Source: Dipylidium caninum
Lineage: Eukaryota > Platyhelminthes > Cestoda > Cyclophyllidea > Dipylidiidae
Assembly: GCA_017562135.1 (NCBI GenBank)
Contig: QEYB01001251.1
Span: 80,795-144,794, forward strand
Length of the DNA: 64,000 bases
Reading direction: 5' to 3'
This document shows, one piece after another, positions 25,701 through 38,631 of the stretch (positions within the stretch are counted from its first letter, which is position 1; the number at the start of each line of letters is the position of its first letter). The notes below the pieces were generated by a model. That model searched no databases. It was not told where the DNA came from and worked only from the letters and a program-made list of their open reading frames with translations. The position numbers were made by a program, and so were the translations under genes.

Positions 25701-28700
25701 GAGAAGGCGATGGTGAAGAAGAGGGTTTTTGTGGAAGAGTCAGCTTATCCACCGTCGCCTCTTCCTTTTCTTTCTGATCTTCATACGACTCTTCACCGAC
25801 CCCTTCTTTAGGTTTTGGCTTGGCAGGCTTCTTGGTAGCAGTGGGACGACGGGCAGTCTGGAAAAGGAATAATTGCCCGACGATTACTTTAACATCGGAT
25901 AAGAGGGAAAATCGAGGTCTAAATGCCTTGAAGGAGATTTCTCACACATCCAAACAAAAATGTCCGAATTAAACCTAGAAAGCCCTTTGATATTATAAGT
26001 TAACGGCCGCATAAATAAATCGGATTGCGAAGCATTTCCTTCAAATATTAAAAAAGGGGTAATGACTTGAATGAGGTAAACATCTACCATGTTTAACCTC
26101 CAAACTGTCTCGCGAAAATCGTATTTTCTTTCCATGGATATTTCTAAAGCCATTTATCATACACGTTGGTTCTTCGCAGGAAAAATTTCATGTCAAAATG
26201 ACGACAAAACACCAAAGATAGTTAAAAGGCATCGAAAGGGGCTCAGCACACTGGCCGGTAGTGACAAAAGTCCTTTACTCACACACAGGGGCGCAAAGTA
26301 ATTCCAGAATACCTTCGCAATAAGTTAAAGTCTACGGCACATACAGTTTTGGTCGGAGACGCTTTGACGGAAGTTGGCACCGACGCTGTGGCCTTAGACG
26401 ATCTGGGCGAGGAGGGCGAGGGTGTAGAAGTGGTTTTGCTCACTTTTGACGGGGTTGCCTCGGGTTTAATCCTCTTCACCGGTGGGGACAAATATGGCGG
26501 CCCGAGTGAGGTCGACGTTGGCGACGACGATTGCTGAGACCCCGAGGTATTCGAAAGCGCGTTGGCCAGACGGCTTACAGGGGTGGAGTGTTGCTGTGGG
26601 GGGAAGGCGTCCTCATCGGAACTGATATCCTCCAGCCCCAGTTTCGAGGAAGACGATTTCGCCGCCGGAGCCAATGTTGTGATAAGCAGAGACGTTGAGA
26701 CCGGTTGCGATTTCAGTTCCACAGGTTCCTCTGTAATCCACAAAATGGTTTTTCGAGGTCGGACAAAAATTACTGACACGTAGGCCCACCAGATCAAACA
26801 TAAATTTTGCTTTAACAGGTGAAACATTCCGGTGTTACCGGATTATCAAGTGAGAAAGGCGAAAGCCTTATGAAAGTTTCGCAATACTGTGTCTCTGCAG
26901 CCCAAGCCAGAGAACACTAATACGAGAGAGGCGTAAGTGATCAGCTATTGTGTCACCACACAGCTTGAGCGTTCTAAGTCTGCCACCGGGGGACAAACAC
27001 AACTCCTATTCCAAACAGAACGACTCTATCGTGAGTTGCCATAATGGCTTCACTGATGAGAGCCAGTCGGGGTACAAGATAGTCACTCAGACGCTCCACC
27101 GGGGGGTCCGTAAGGCCCCCTCGAACCACGCCTCTCGCTCATCTGACGATTAGTACCACCCGGTGCAAAGCAGCTCCACTAGGACAAACGCTCGCCTTGA
27201 GAACAAAGGATGTGGTGAAGCGTTTGCTTCTTGGGGGGTTCCAACAAGTGAATTTTTCAATCTTATCAAACCAAGTATGGGGGGAAAGGGGGGGGGACAA
27301 GACCGCTCACAGCGCGTATTTCTGACACTATGCTAAGTTGAGGAATAATCTCCGCACTAGACTTCAAACCGAATTTGCATCCATAGATGAGGCTACAAAA
27401 GCCGTCAACTGCCACGCAAGAAGTGTCCCAAGTGACGACTGGACAATGAACAGTTTATTAAAAGGGAGCAGAGATTAACTCGCTTCTGGAGGTTCGAAAT
27501 ACTGTCTGTGGGGTTAGAGACAACTGTTGAAAGTTATACCAAAATAACTTATCGGGTCACTTAAAATGCTTTAACCAAAGCTGAGCAGAAAAAAACTAAC
27601 CTTGCGATCCAACACAAATTCGGGAAATTGAGTCTTCTCTTAAACACAAATTCGGGAAATTGAGTCTTCTCTTAACCAAAAGTGGGCTTCGGAAACCGAT
27701 TCACTTTCCATCATCGAGTTGGAAACTCACCCAGGTCCCAAAGGACACAAACTCCGAAAAGTTCGCTTCGAGAGCAAATGTCGGGAGTGAAAGCAAATAG
27801 CCAAAATTTAGAGTGGCGAGGGAGGTTAATAACATAGCCGTTAAAATATTGCGAAACCACTTTATGCGAGTAAGAGAAATAAGAGCCACCTGCCTATCAA
27901 CTTGCGCCTCCTCCTCCTCCTCCCCCTTCTCCCCTTCCGCACTGGCACGATACGCGGGGGGGTCGCTAATACGACAATGGGTAAACGCATGAATAGGCGC
28001 AGTCTCATCATTTAGAAGTTAACGTGACAGTCCACCGTGAACAGTTCATTTGGTCGCTGCAATGGAAAAGTCTTAACTTACTGCTCATAGCCTTCTTCAA
28101 CAGGTTGGGCGACTGGGCCAACGAGGTGGCGGCGTCGACAATGCTGCTCGTTGTGGCAGACGTAGTGCTCGGTATGGACGACTTTGTGGTGGGCTTTGTC
28201 AGCGCATGTTCGCCGCCGCCACCACGCGACGACTCATTGTCGGGCCTACTAAATTTGATTTCAGTAGACCCAGGCTTGTTGTCGCTTTGGAGGCGCCGCT
28301 TTTTCGCGGGTTGCACGTCCACCACCTGACCCCCTGGGCTTCTCTTAGGGGCAACTGAAATAGTTTGCACAATAGTCTTCAATCAATTTCGTTTGTGACC
28401 TAAATGGAACTGTGGTAGTAGCGCACAGTTTGCCATCAGGAATGTGCTGAAGCCGCCAGTGATTTGATAAGTACCGAAATAGGTATACAGGAAACAAATC
28501 CCTTCTCTATTCCCTACGACTCACCTCTCACATCCTCCGGAATTACAGCTTTCAGAGCTTTTCGTATGCTACTAGATGGTGCCGCGGAGTCGCTATCATA
28601 GGCAGCGGACGGAGCACTGGGTCGTTTAACGGCCTGTCTGCCGCGCTGTTGCAGTTGTTGGTGCGCCTGCCTTGGTCTCTGCTTCTGTGAGCGCCTTTGA

Positions 28701-31700
28701 CTCGGATGCCTTATTCCCCCGTCGGAGACAGTCTCAACGTCCTCCGAGAATGTAGAGGATGGACGATCGGAGAGATTCAACGCAGAACAGGAAGGCGAGC
28801 GTCTGACACAACTTATTATCGAACTAAAGGGAAGGGAGTGATGGGAAGAATCCCCCGATCCAAGCACACTCATCTAAGACAGCAAACGTACATAATGCGC
28901 TCCCGACCGACAACCTCATCGTGGCGTGCGTTCCACCCGGCATAGTGTATACGATAGCGCAGTTGGCCTTGTGCCGCCGCCGCCGCCGCCGCCGCCGCCC
29001 CTGCTGCGTCCTCGTCCTCTTCCTCCGTCGCAGACCCCGGGTGGACGTGGTCATAGACATGGTGGACAATCTTAGCCTTATAGGCTTGCCCCTTGTAATG
29101 CACACGAACCATCGTGCCAAGAGGAATTGGCTGTGAAAAAGCAGGAGATTCACTAGAAATATGCCTAATAAGATGGAATTTTTGTGACAGAGGATTTCTG
29201 CTCCTCATGTGGTCTGACACGCCTTTGATGAGTACAAGGGTTTCACACAAAAATTGCCAGCAAATTTAAACAGAGCTCTATTGAGGTGCTGTTCAGCTTA
29301 AAAACTATTCTCATTATTTGTCAGAAGTGAACAAACTGAAGTATTCTCACCATACACCGAGCACGTGTCAAAAACGTCCTGTACCGACACACACACACAC
29401 ACACACACAGCATGGAGCACATTATTTAGGCCGTTAGGCCATATGAACCCAGGAAAACGGAGCGAGTAGACAGGAAGTGAAGGGAACTTACCGATTGGGG
29501 ACCGCTGCCCTCACCACCAATCAAGACTTGATTCTCAAAGGTTGGGAGAATGGGGCTGCTGCTTGCGCTCTGCGGTTCCTCAGAGAGTCCCCTCGCACCG
29601 GTCACTCGAGGCTTTGAGGTGTTAGACCTCTTCGACGACGAGGGCGAAGAAGTCGGGGTCAGTGGTGGTGCTGGTGGCGGCGGTGGTGGGGGTGGAAGAG
29701 ACGGCTCAGGGGTTTCCGATTTCCGGGGGCCCCGATTCTTTGTGGCAGTAGCATCTACGGTAGAAGATGGATTCTAGAGGAGGGGAATAAGGAACAATTA
29801 ATTACTACCATTGGTGCTGCCTGTGCCAGTTTTTTCTCTTTCTTCTGTGTCGTAGCGACATCAGAAGAAGGCGATGTCTTTTTAGAGCCAGTTGAGTTCG
29901 GTGGAGCTTTAGATGGAGTCGCTACTGGCGTTGTTGAGGTTGAGGATCTCGATTTTAGGTCAGGAATCTAAAACAGAGGATAAAGAGCATTCCGAGTGCA
30001 GTGTAACTCTGCCTCTAGACTTGACTAAAAAGTAATATGGTCCTGACTAGCCAATAGGGAATGAGTAAATCAGCTGTATAAGAAAAAATTAGTAATTTTA
30101 TCAAAAGAACTATATCCTATCCGAGCGATTAGAAATTAACTGTTTAGTCCCGTAGAGCATCTACGAATAGCACTGCATTTTAGCGCCATGTGTCTCAAGG
30201 GTGGAAAGGAAATACCTTCAACGGTTTCTCATCCTTAGTTGTAGAAGTCTTGCGCTGGATAGTTTCTTTCCTGGAGTCATCCAACTTCGTCGAGGACTTC
30301 GCTAACTGCGAACCTCCAAGCGAGATTGTCTTCGGGACGGATTTTGTCCCGCGTTGGAGAACTCTGTGGGAGGAGGAGCAGCGGCAGCAGATGCCGACTT
30401 CGATTTTCGTGGTAGAGGGATTGGAATTTCATCTAGACTTGTACCGAGCTTACGAGATAGATCATCAAGGGGAAAAAGGTACCTAGTAAAGAGAACGGAA
30501 AAAAATCGTAAAACTCGGCGTATCGTGACAAAGACTACATCTGTGGGGAGGAGTAAGCTCAAATTAGGGCCGTTAGGAAACTTCGCGTAGACATTTAATC
30601 AGGTATAATTTTGCGAAGCGCAGCTTGCGAATATACACCGACAAAGCTGGAACGAATGCCATACTTCTTAAATGCCGTCTGAAGGCTCCTAGGACCGGCA
30701 GAGAAGTTGTGGGGCAAATCCATTTCCGAGTAGACAGCAGCCCACTTCAACTGCGATGTGACACGGTGAAAGCCGCCAAGACGGTCAACTTTCTAATATA
30801 CGAAAGAGCATTAGCCTCGGACCAGTAATTGCATCAACTGCTCTCATACAATAGCGCTCACCCTGTAGAGCTTGAACAAGTCCAAATCCTTGTTAGCAAT
30901 GCTGGGCGCTTTGTTGATGGGAGTTCCGCGAGCATCCATAAACCGGTAAAGCTTTGCTATCCACCTGTCCCTCTCCTCGAAGTATTCCGGCGAATCAGAA
31001 CTTGTCGAGGAGTCACTGTCACGACCTCCATCGGCACCATTCTCGTCATCGCTAACGTCATCAACGTCGACTCCAGCAGCACTGCTGGCTGTGGAGCTGC
31101 CAGGAGGTGATGTTTTTCTCTGACTGTGTTGGTGGCGTTTAATGGGTTTAGAGGAGCGCGACTTCCTCTTTAATGACGAACTAGCCTCTTCACCTTCACT
31201 GGATGATGCATCAATGGAGATAGACGTTGAATCAGAGGAAGAGTAAGAAGAAGCGTCAGTTGAATAAGGTGTCGATGGTCGATGTTGACGTCCACGACGC
31301 GACTTTTTACGAGCCGCCGAAACCGCATGGCGTCGAGGTCTCGAAGGATTTGCGGTGTCGCCGTCTAAATTAACTAAATGTAGGCGTAATTTTACTCCTA
31401 AAGTAAAAAAAAACTCACCAGTTGATTGCCAGTTAGGACCTAGAAGGGCCTCCGAATCGGAGCCCCAAGAAGCGGGCAATTCATGGCGATCGAGCCAGAG
31501 AATTGCTCTCTCAAAGGATGTTCGCAAACTGGGATTACGATGCGCTAGTTTGACGGCCTTGGCTCGAGAGAGAGGTTCTAAGCAGGACTGTGGAACAGCG
31601 AAACTAAAAAGAGAAAACAACGAATATGTGCAACACAGTATCACACTGCCGCGTACATCCGCGATGAAGCCCGACGAAATGATGTTGACGTCGAAGAGTG

Positions 31701-34700
31701 GAACTTACAACCGATTTTCGCGAAATGACTTCACGAGGAATACGGTGTCTTTGGGATCTGCGTGGACTGCTTTGAGATCAATAGAAGGCATTGCGGAAGG
31801 CAGAACAACCAACCCGGGTGCGTAGCGACGTCTCGACTGCGCGGATGGTGATGACAAAACTGCAGTTGATGTAGATAGGAGGGATGCTTCACCTAGAAAT
31901 GAAAGAAGTTGCAATGTAATTTGTCTAATAACATAGGAGAATTCTTAGTAGAAGGGAATTCTGATTAGAGGTTGATATGAAAAGTAAATATTGAGAAATG
32001 GTTACCAGACAATGGCAGTCCTGTCCGAAACGCACCTTTTGGGGCAATGGGCATGTCGATCATCACGAGGGAGCCAAGGAAACGACGATAGCTGCTGTCT
32101 CCGTCGTTTTCAGCGCTGCTTGTAACGGGAACATCTTCCTCGTCTACTGCTGTTGTAACGGGGGTAGTGTTGACAGGCGTGGCGGACTTTTGCCTATTTG
32201 CTCCATCAGAGGAAGTCTTTTTAACCTTTCGACCTACTGTGAGCACCGGCGTCTCTTCATCTGCCAGCGAAATGATCTCCGCCCGGGTGGTTGATTCCTC
32301 CTCTCCTTCTTCATCCGCCTCTTCATCGACCTCCTCCTCCTCCTCCACCTCCTGCGAGGTGGCTATACGTCGTCGCCGAGCTTCTTCCTCGTCTCCCTCG
32401 TCATCGTCATCAAGGCTGGACCTAGAAGAGATGCAAATTTTACTACCCCTTGTAGTGAAGTGATATAAGACCAATTTGATCGACTAAGATCTTGTAACTG
32501 CGAATATCCTGAAAAATTATTCTGTGATGAAAAGAAGATTAATCGGGTGAAACGATCCCCCGATTAACTAGGCTCGAGAAGTAATAGAAGGCACCATTCT
32601 GAGCTAGGATTATAAGCATACTGCAGCGTTGAGGCAGACTTGGCGAATGAACGCATCGCGTGCTCATCACCTCGAGGGTCATCACTTTGCTATTAACCCG
32701 TTATTAAAACTAAACGATATTTTGGCTTCTACATCCAGGTTTGAGGGTAATTTTTGTCACAACTACAAAGATGTCGGAAAAGCAAAGATGTTGAGTTCTC
32801 TCCATGCCGTCCAAATAGCAAAAGTGGTAAGTTACTGTGACTCGTTGAGATTTTTGGGCTAGCCACATCAGTGCTTGTGAATCAATTGAGCGAAGATGTG
32901 AATACCGGTGAACTTCGGGAAAGGAGGCCGGCATAACTCCTGCCCGCACATCCTATGCGACTGAAAAGTGAATGACAGGACTTCCCCACACCTTATTACC
33001 TTGAGGTTAGTAAAGGAAACGAAATTAGATTTACTAACAGGCCTACCGGCAAACATCTTCCGAGTAATTGTATTAAATTTTGCAAATTTCAAGAATCTAT
33101 TCCTGCCTTCAAAAAAATTGAAACTTAAAGAACCAAGCTATGTAGACACGTAAACGCCAGTAAACCATCCTAAAAAACAAGGCTCGTGTCCTCGCATTGT
33201 TTTAAGTCCAAATGATAGACAAGTCTCAAAAAAAGTAGACGGAATGAACTAATAGTTTTTGAGGAAAGTCGACTCAAGGTTTTTGTACTTCAGACGAATG
33301 AGTTTTAAATCTAGGTAGTTCAGAAATTCCAAAATTGCAGTTCAAAAAAATGAAAAAAATAATCTGAAGCAGTAGCATACCATGCGAGAACAACGTTGAG
33401 ACACAAGAACGGGAAGTAATGGGAAAGTAAAGGCTGTTTAAATGATATAATCATAAGACCCGACTTATAGGAGCTAACGTGAAGCTTTTAGTCAAAAAAT
33501 AAAGCTGAAAAAAGGATTCATTCATGACTAAAATTCCACTAGCTATTCCGAGATTCAATGGATGGAGAGTTTAGGGGTAAAGCCATTTTAAAAATGACTA
33601 AAACATACAGAAGAGGCACCCCACTCACTGGTATCTCCTGTTACGGTCGATCACAGGCTGCTTGAACTGCTCTGGATTCGTCAGAGGCAACCGATCCAGA
33701 CTTTCGCTCTCTTTGAAATGACGTTCACCCTTGAGGACCAATTGCGTTCGTTTTAGACTGCGCTTATCCCCATCATCAAAAACTGAGGAAAACAACGTAA
33801 TGATGCAAAGAATATCAAATGCTCAGATTTATTAACAATGACCATATTGTCTAAATTTGATGATATTACTAGGTCGTGAAAATTAGGGAATTTGGGTAAC
33901 TTTATTGTTTTCCAGATCATAATGGAGAAAACCTAGGTCGGTTTAATAGAAAAGTGATGTAAACAAATTGTGATTTCTGGTATACAAAGCCGGATGGCTC
34001 AATTTATTAACACGGAAATGATTTCTAGACGATCACAGATGATAGATTAGCATTTAGGATGGCATATGAAACAAAAGTTACCAAAACTTACCAACTGTAT
34101 AGAGACTAAGGTCAGTAATTCGGACAATGGAACCGATCTGTGGATTAGCGGAAGCAAAATCTCCACTCTTAATAAGTACACAAACTTCTGAATTGGGCTC
34201 GATGTTGCCGGAGAGAACGCTGCTTTTATCAACAGTAACACAGGCCTAACAGAAAAAAAATTAAAAGGTATATTGTCTTAAGTGCCCATCCAAAATCGTG
34301 CTGCTCCAAGTCATTTGTGAGTTTACAGTGGCACTGAGGATTAACAGGTTGGCATACAATCTAACAGGTAAGATAACCGCGTCTAATACTATAATAAAAA
34401 TCGTACTCAGGTAGAGAATTTGAACACAATTATTGGAAATAAAGTCAAAATCATAATATAACAAAGCCAAAATTGCAACAAATACAGTACTCACTTTATA
34501 TTGGTTTATTAAGTGTTTTCGCTTTCATATATACGAATCATACTGAGTTCACGAACACTGACAATTAAGACCACGGATTAAAGTGATAATCTTTCAGCAA
34601 CGCTATTATTACATCACATAACTTTCGCTCTTCTATCGAGCGTAAGTGTAATAGATCTCAGTGCTTTGCGAATGCCGAAGTAGACAAATAACCGACGTCC

Positions 34701-35011
34701 AAAAGAGAGGAAAAATCTAGTTCGAACCTGCACGTTCGTAAAATCGGCCAAAGAAATAAAGTTAGAAGACTCACTTTTTTGGCCTTCAACTGTACTCGGA
34801 CCCGATAATTAAGAGCTACACGTTCAATCAGTGCCTCGCAAAAAGCACCCCGATATTTGGCGCTGACAGCCGCACCAACTGGAAGGAAGGTGGGAGCGGA
34901 TTTTGGTTCATGCGAACCACCGCCTTCAGATGTACTCAAAATAGATGAAGTAGGCGTTTCGGAACCAACTCGCGATGCCATTGCCGAATCTGAGGCACTT
35001 GGAAGAGACAT
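22791..35011 (-). CDS. ARID4: ARID4/RBBP1-like chromatin protein (at least 18 exons)
   Basis: ARID4A/B are nuclear adaptors of the SIN3-HDAC corepressor that bind Rb-family proteins. Minus-strand exons: 35011-34775, 34245-34092, 33782-33629, 32421-32036, 31892-31709, 31603-31419, 31364-30862, 30792-30665, 30482-30454, 30361-30216, 29967-29809, 29773-29492, 29130-28892, 28823-28525, 28354-28082, 26730-26345, 25857-25329, 24957-24080, then a last exon starting near 23109. Phases agree for 1,717 codons. Domains in family order: Tudor-like ([17 protein letters not shown]), a second Tudor-like segment, [12 protein letters not shown] leading into [23 protein letters not shown]1NT-like ([10 protein letters not shown]), ARID ([14 protein letters not shown] to [11 protein letters not shown]), chromobarrel ([19 protein letters not shown] to [14 protein letters not shown]), Ser/Pro/Glu-rich tail, and a C-terminal helix ([19 protein letters not shown]). 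The last exon needs one small unplaced exon for phase. It is longer than human ARID4B (about 1,310 aa), mostly through disordered insertions. Confidence 0.9.
23385..23640 (-). mobile_element. Mariner helix-turn-helix fragment in an ARID4 intron
   Basis: Within a minus-strand frame (23378-23656) the stretch [20 protein letters not shown] followed by [14 protein letters not shown] lines up with the mariner N-terminal pattern (YGxxALSERxCQRWFxRFRSGDxxLxDxPRSGRP). The key Trp of the WF pair is Cys here. Only the DNA-binding part remains. It lies between ARID4 exon 24957-24080 and the last exon, in the same orientation as the gene. Confidence 0.55.
24578..24640 (-). repeat. Acidic GAA/GAG repeat inside an ARID4 exon
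   Basis: A GAA/GAG run encodes a block of about 20 mostly glutamate residues in the ARID4 tail, in frame in the 24957-24080 exon. Confidence 0.8.
27611..27674. repeat. Perfect 32-bp tandem duplication
   Basis: Units 27611-27642 and 27643-27674 are identical (each begins AACACAAATTCGGG). The pair lies in the long ARID4 intron between 28082 and 26730. Confidence 0.9.
28970..29000 (-). repeat. GCC repeat encoding a poly-alanine tract in the ARID4 chromobarrel
   Basis: GCC/GCG codons on the minus strand encode about nine consecutive alanines, directly after an acidic EEEDEDAA stretch, in the loop between the two conserved halves of the chromobarrel domain. Confidence 0.8.
29387..29408. repeat. 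CA dinucleotide microsatellite
   Basis: About ten CA units lie in the ARID4 intron between exons 29773-29492 and 29130-28892. Confidence 0.8.
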
Positions 35012-36900
35012 CAAATAACGTGTCACCTGAAAACAAAAAGATAATCGAGTTTGAAGTTAAGACCGAAAAGTAGAACTGAGTTAGACAGGTTAGGGCGAGT
35101 AAGTCGATACTGGTGAGACGTGTTAGTGAGAAAAAGGAATACCTTCCTAAATCGGTACTTTGACCGTATCATAGTGCGAGAGTGTAGATCGAACGCTTTC
35201 CCGCCTGCAACCAGCATAAATCAATGGTGGTGGTATAGAAATGACTTAATGAGACAACAGTCTAAGCACAAAGTGAATAAATAACGCGTATTATTAACGC
35301 CTGGATGCGTAGCAATAGACCAAACTCGTAAAAGATGGGACGAATGTAAAAGTAGGCAGAATTTTCGGCAAATAGACATGTCACATGCTACAATAAAGGC
35401 GGAGAAGACAAAATGGGCTGTGGAGTTGAATACTGCCACATTAAGGGCCGGTAACGAATGTGAAAAATTAGTAAGTCAGTTTAAGAGGGAATAGAAATTA
35501 CTGCGGGAGCACAACCGACGCGCTGACCGACTGTCAACACGCACGACTGAACACTGATTGATCAAAAATTGTGATTAAGTGTTCTTCAGTTTCGCACCAA
35601 AAATAGTAAGATGACTGCACAACCACAAATAGTTTTAATATTATGATTCAATTTTATAATTAAATTCTTCGTCTACTTTTGACAATTACTATTAATATTA
35701 CCTTTGTGGTATCGAGCGGAGGTGGTGCAAACTACGTTTAACGCCCCAGCTTCTCCTACACGTTCCTGATGGCAGATAACCAAACGGTAGTGTTCGCTCG
35801 CTTGGACTAGATACCTGTATTTCGCCTCGATACGGTTTTTCGCTAACTATTTTGCAACCATATGTTTAACAGGTTTGCGTTGGAAACTTGTTTCTGACCC
35901 GAGTTTATAAATTTCCCTTCCATCCACGCAGAGTACTGACTATTGAGTATCAGCTATACTTGTATATTTACTCCCCAATGTTTGTAATCACCTCTATAAC
36001 ACTGCTAAGCGTCACCACATGGGTTGTGGACAGTTGTCCTATTTTCTCCTTTTAGCCGTTGAGAAACTAATGTGTGACCATATTTTTGCAATTTTGACGT
36101 ATCTCTCTCAGATCACATTTCAAAAGCCTTCTCATATGGTAGTCCGTTGCCAGATAGCAACCGCCTTCCTATGTTTTTGTCCCTGCTTCCATTTGACGTA
36201 CCGTGCAAATACGCTGTTTTAGTCTATAATTGAAGTTAGTTGATTATCTGTTGGTTTTGTTCCCCTCAAAAGATTCATTTTTACGCATCATTTTCCTGTA
36301 TTTCTTGTTAACACTACTCAAATACTGTTTTTATTTGGAGTATTTTGTGGGGGAAAGGGAGGCTTGTGTTTTTTATCCGCCTTTTGGTCAAGTAGTAATA
36401 TTCTGTGGTATGTTTTGTTCGCGGGGTCACTCACCAGCCTAACATTTATTTCCAAAGTTGCGGAAATATAATGCGAAAAATGCCTGTGGGCATTTCACAA
36501 GGACTAAGCAGCAGGAGTATGATGTTCAGCATAATCTCGGATGCATCAATAGGTCGGTCGTGGGTTTGGTTTTTTGCTCACCATTTTGATTCACTAGAAA
36601 ATGCCACAACTTTCTTTGTCATCGTCCTCGAGTGTCCACATTTATGAACACCATTGTGTAGGCTGAGAAGCAAGACGTAGTTTGATTTTCTGCGGAATTG
36701 TGCGCACAAGGGCCTGTTGGCTCCTGTATCTCTTGCGATGTAACCATGTTGGCCGGCGAAAGTCGTAATTCTTGGTTGTCGCAGCGTCTGTTGCCAACGG
36801 GAGAATTTCGCCTTTGACGCGGGCCAAGACCCTTTCAATGCCTCGTCTACGCGCCCCGATGCGTTCACACCTTCCCCGTGACGAATGTGGATCCCCGAGG
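35012..36900. other. AT-rich region between ARID4 and EIF2S2
   Basis: No coding exon is supported. The part next to 35011 should contain the ARID4 5'UTR and promoter; an acceptor-like TTTTCAG just upstream of the ATG (35024-35030) suggests a 5'UTR intron. The inverted duplication begins by about 36471, or earlier if it continues past the window. Confidence 0.45.
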
Positions 36901-36914
36901 AATCCTCCCCCTGT

Positions 36915-36955
36915 TACCAGCCAATCCTGACGCGAATTTACTAGCCAATCAGAAA
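36915..36955 (+). promoter_or_regulatory. Paired CCAAT boxes, probable EIF2S2 promoter
   Basis: Forward CCAAT boxes at 36921-36925 and 36945-36949 are 24 bp apart, with a TGACGCG word between them. They lie about 430 bp upstream of the first EIF2S2 coding exon that I can place. Paired CCAAT boxes spaced by two to three helical turns are typical NF-Y promoters. Confidence 0.45.
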
Positions 36956-37372
36956 TGAGGTCGTGTTACCACCTTCGGAGGGGCTTTCAAGATCCACTCT
37001 ACCTCATGGAAGCGAAACAATTCCACTTGGCAGTGAAGAAACCCAGCCTCATCCTCATATCTCACGGCTAAAAGGATTAGCTAGTAGGTTGAAAATGCCC
37101 CCTTTCAGAGTTAGGAGAAGAGGAAATTTATGTTATTCCAAATCTCGGATCCATCACAAGGTGGCCCGCGACAGTCATAGTTCTTGGTTATCGCGGCGTC
37201 ATAGTGACAACTCTCAACTCTGACCAACGTCGTCTTTATTCTAACTTTTCCTTGGCACGCATTGATGGGCACCTGTGGGTTCGAAGTGTGCTTTATTGAG
37301 ACTTGCAGTTATTGTTAACTTCGTCGAGCGGTGGCTCAGTTCCCGTTGGTGACTTTTACTTGGTCACTGTAG

Positions 37373-38543
37373 GCACCGTTGAATTTCACCAGCAAGAAGA
37401 AGAAGAAGCCAAAGAACCCCCTTCCCATCGAAACACCGCCTGCGGAGACTGTGGAGGCTGCGGCTTCGAAGCCTACTGAACTTGCTGAACCGGCAAAGAA
37501 GGCGACGAAAGCCAAAGTTGTTGATGCTGTCGCTCCACTCGGCGTTGCCCAGGGGGCCAAGGAGGTGCCGATAGAAGTTACTGAGATTACTGAACAGCTG
37601 AACGAGTTGGCGTTCGGCGAAAAGAAGAAGAAGAAGAAGGGTGCCCTCCGGCCTCTTGGTGAGGCCGATCTTCAGCCTACTGGTTTTAGTGGTCAGGCCG
37701 CCGGCCTTGCCACTGCACCCACCACAGACACCGATGGCGGCAGAGAAGTGGAGACGGCCGGCAGGAGTGCTGTGGACGGTGTTGCCCCACCAACTACTGG
37801 CTACCCCTATGAGATGCTATTGGCGAGGGTGTTTGCTCAAATCCAGGCCAACAACCCGGAGCTCATGCCCGACATGAAGCGTCGTCTGGTGATGGCACCG
37901 CCGTGCATGGCCCGAGTGGGCACGAAGAAAACTCACTTCACCAACTTTAACAGCATCTGTCGTTCGCTCAATCGGGAGCCGTCGCACCTCTCCGCCTACC
38001 TGTTCGCGGAGCTGGGCACCACGGGCTCTGTGGACGCCAACGGAGCGCTGCTCATTCGAGGCAAATACCAGGCCAAGCACATAGAACCCCTTCTGCGGAA
38101 TTATGCGCGTGAGTCGGCAAACTTGACTGCAAACCTGCCCCCCCCTCCACTGTGCACTTGTCGGCACGGCGAGTTGTGAGGCGACTTGGTGCACTCCTTT
38201 GCTCGTGTTGGAGGCGTGGTGAATGAGCGTCGGCCTACCTGGTGGCGACGCGTGTCGAGGGCTTCTGCCATGAAGTAGACCCGCGTGCTGTCTGCTTTTC
38301 TTGGTGTTGTTGTTGTTGTTGTTGTTGGCCTCGCAAATGCATCTCCCTTTTTTTTCGTATTTTGCAGGCACCTACGTACTGTGCAGCACATGCCAATCGC
38401 CGAAGACCAAACTGTCGAGGGACTCGCGTCTCCTCTTCCTCCAGTGTGAAATGTGCGGCTCGCGAGTGACCGTGAAGAATGTCACCTCGGGCTTCCAGGC
38501 TGTCACGGGCAAACGAGCCGCCATTCGGGCAAAGACGCAGTAG
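37373..38543 (+). CDS. EIF2S2: Translation initiation factor eIF2 subunit beta (N-terminal exon not found)
   Basis: eIF2 beta is part of the eIF2-GTP-Met-tRNAi ternary complex and binds eIF5 and eIF2B through lysine blocks. Exons 37373-38108 and 38368-38543 join in phase 1. The first carries two K-blocks ([12 protein letters not shown] and [11 protein letters not shown]), a low-complexity linker and the conserved core: [51 protein letters not shown] and [12 protein letters not shown]. The second encodes the C2-C2 zinc finger (CSTC, then CEMC) and ends [17 protein letters not shown], a near-exact family C-terminus. No ATG precedes the first block in frame; 37373 follows an acceptor (CACTGTAG), so a short first exon with the start codon must lie upstream. 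The animal protein usually has three K-blocks, and the third could be there. A frameshifted copy lies in the right arm. Confidence 0.93.
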
Positions 38544-38624
38544 CCCCCGCCACTCGGTGCCCTGTCCGCCCGCTCTCAGCGCCCCGTACAGTCGGACTTT
38601 TCTGCGGCTGCTGTGGCAAGAACA

Positions 38625-38630
38625 ATTAAA
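38625..38630 (+). terminator. EIF2S2 poly(A) signal (ATTAAA variant)
   Basis: ATTAAA, the commonest variant of AATAAA, lies 82 nt after the EIF2S2 stop codon. Confidence 0.5.
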
Positions 38631-38631
38631 T

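Noticed and set aside
27050..27095. CTGATGAG word suggesting a hammerhead ribozyme
   Set aside because: No GAAA box or paired stems follow at the required spacing.
27896..27945. Glu-rich cassette resembling an extra ARID4 exon on the minus strand
   Set aside because: Including it breaks the frame of the next exon (26730-26345) and creates a stop, while skipping it keeps the phase.
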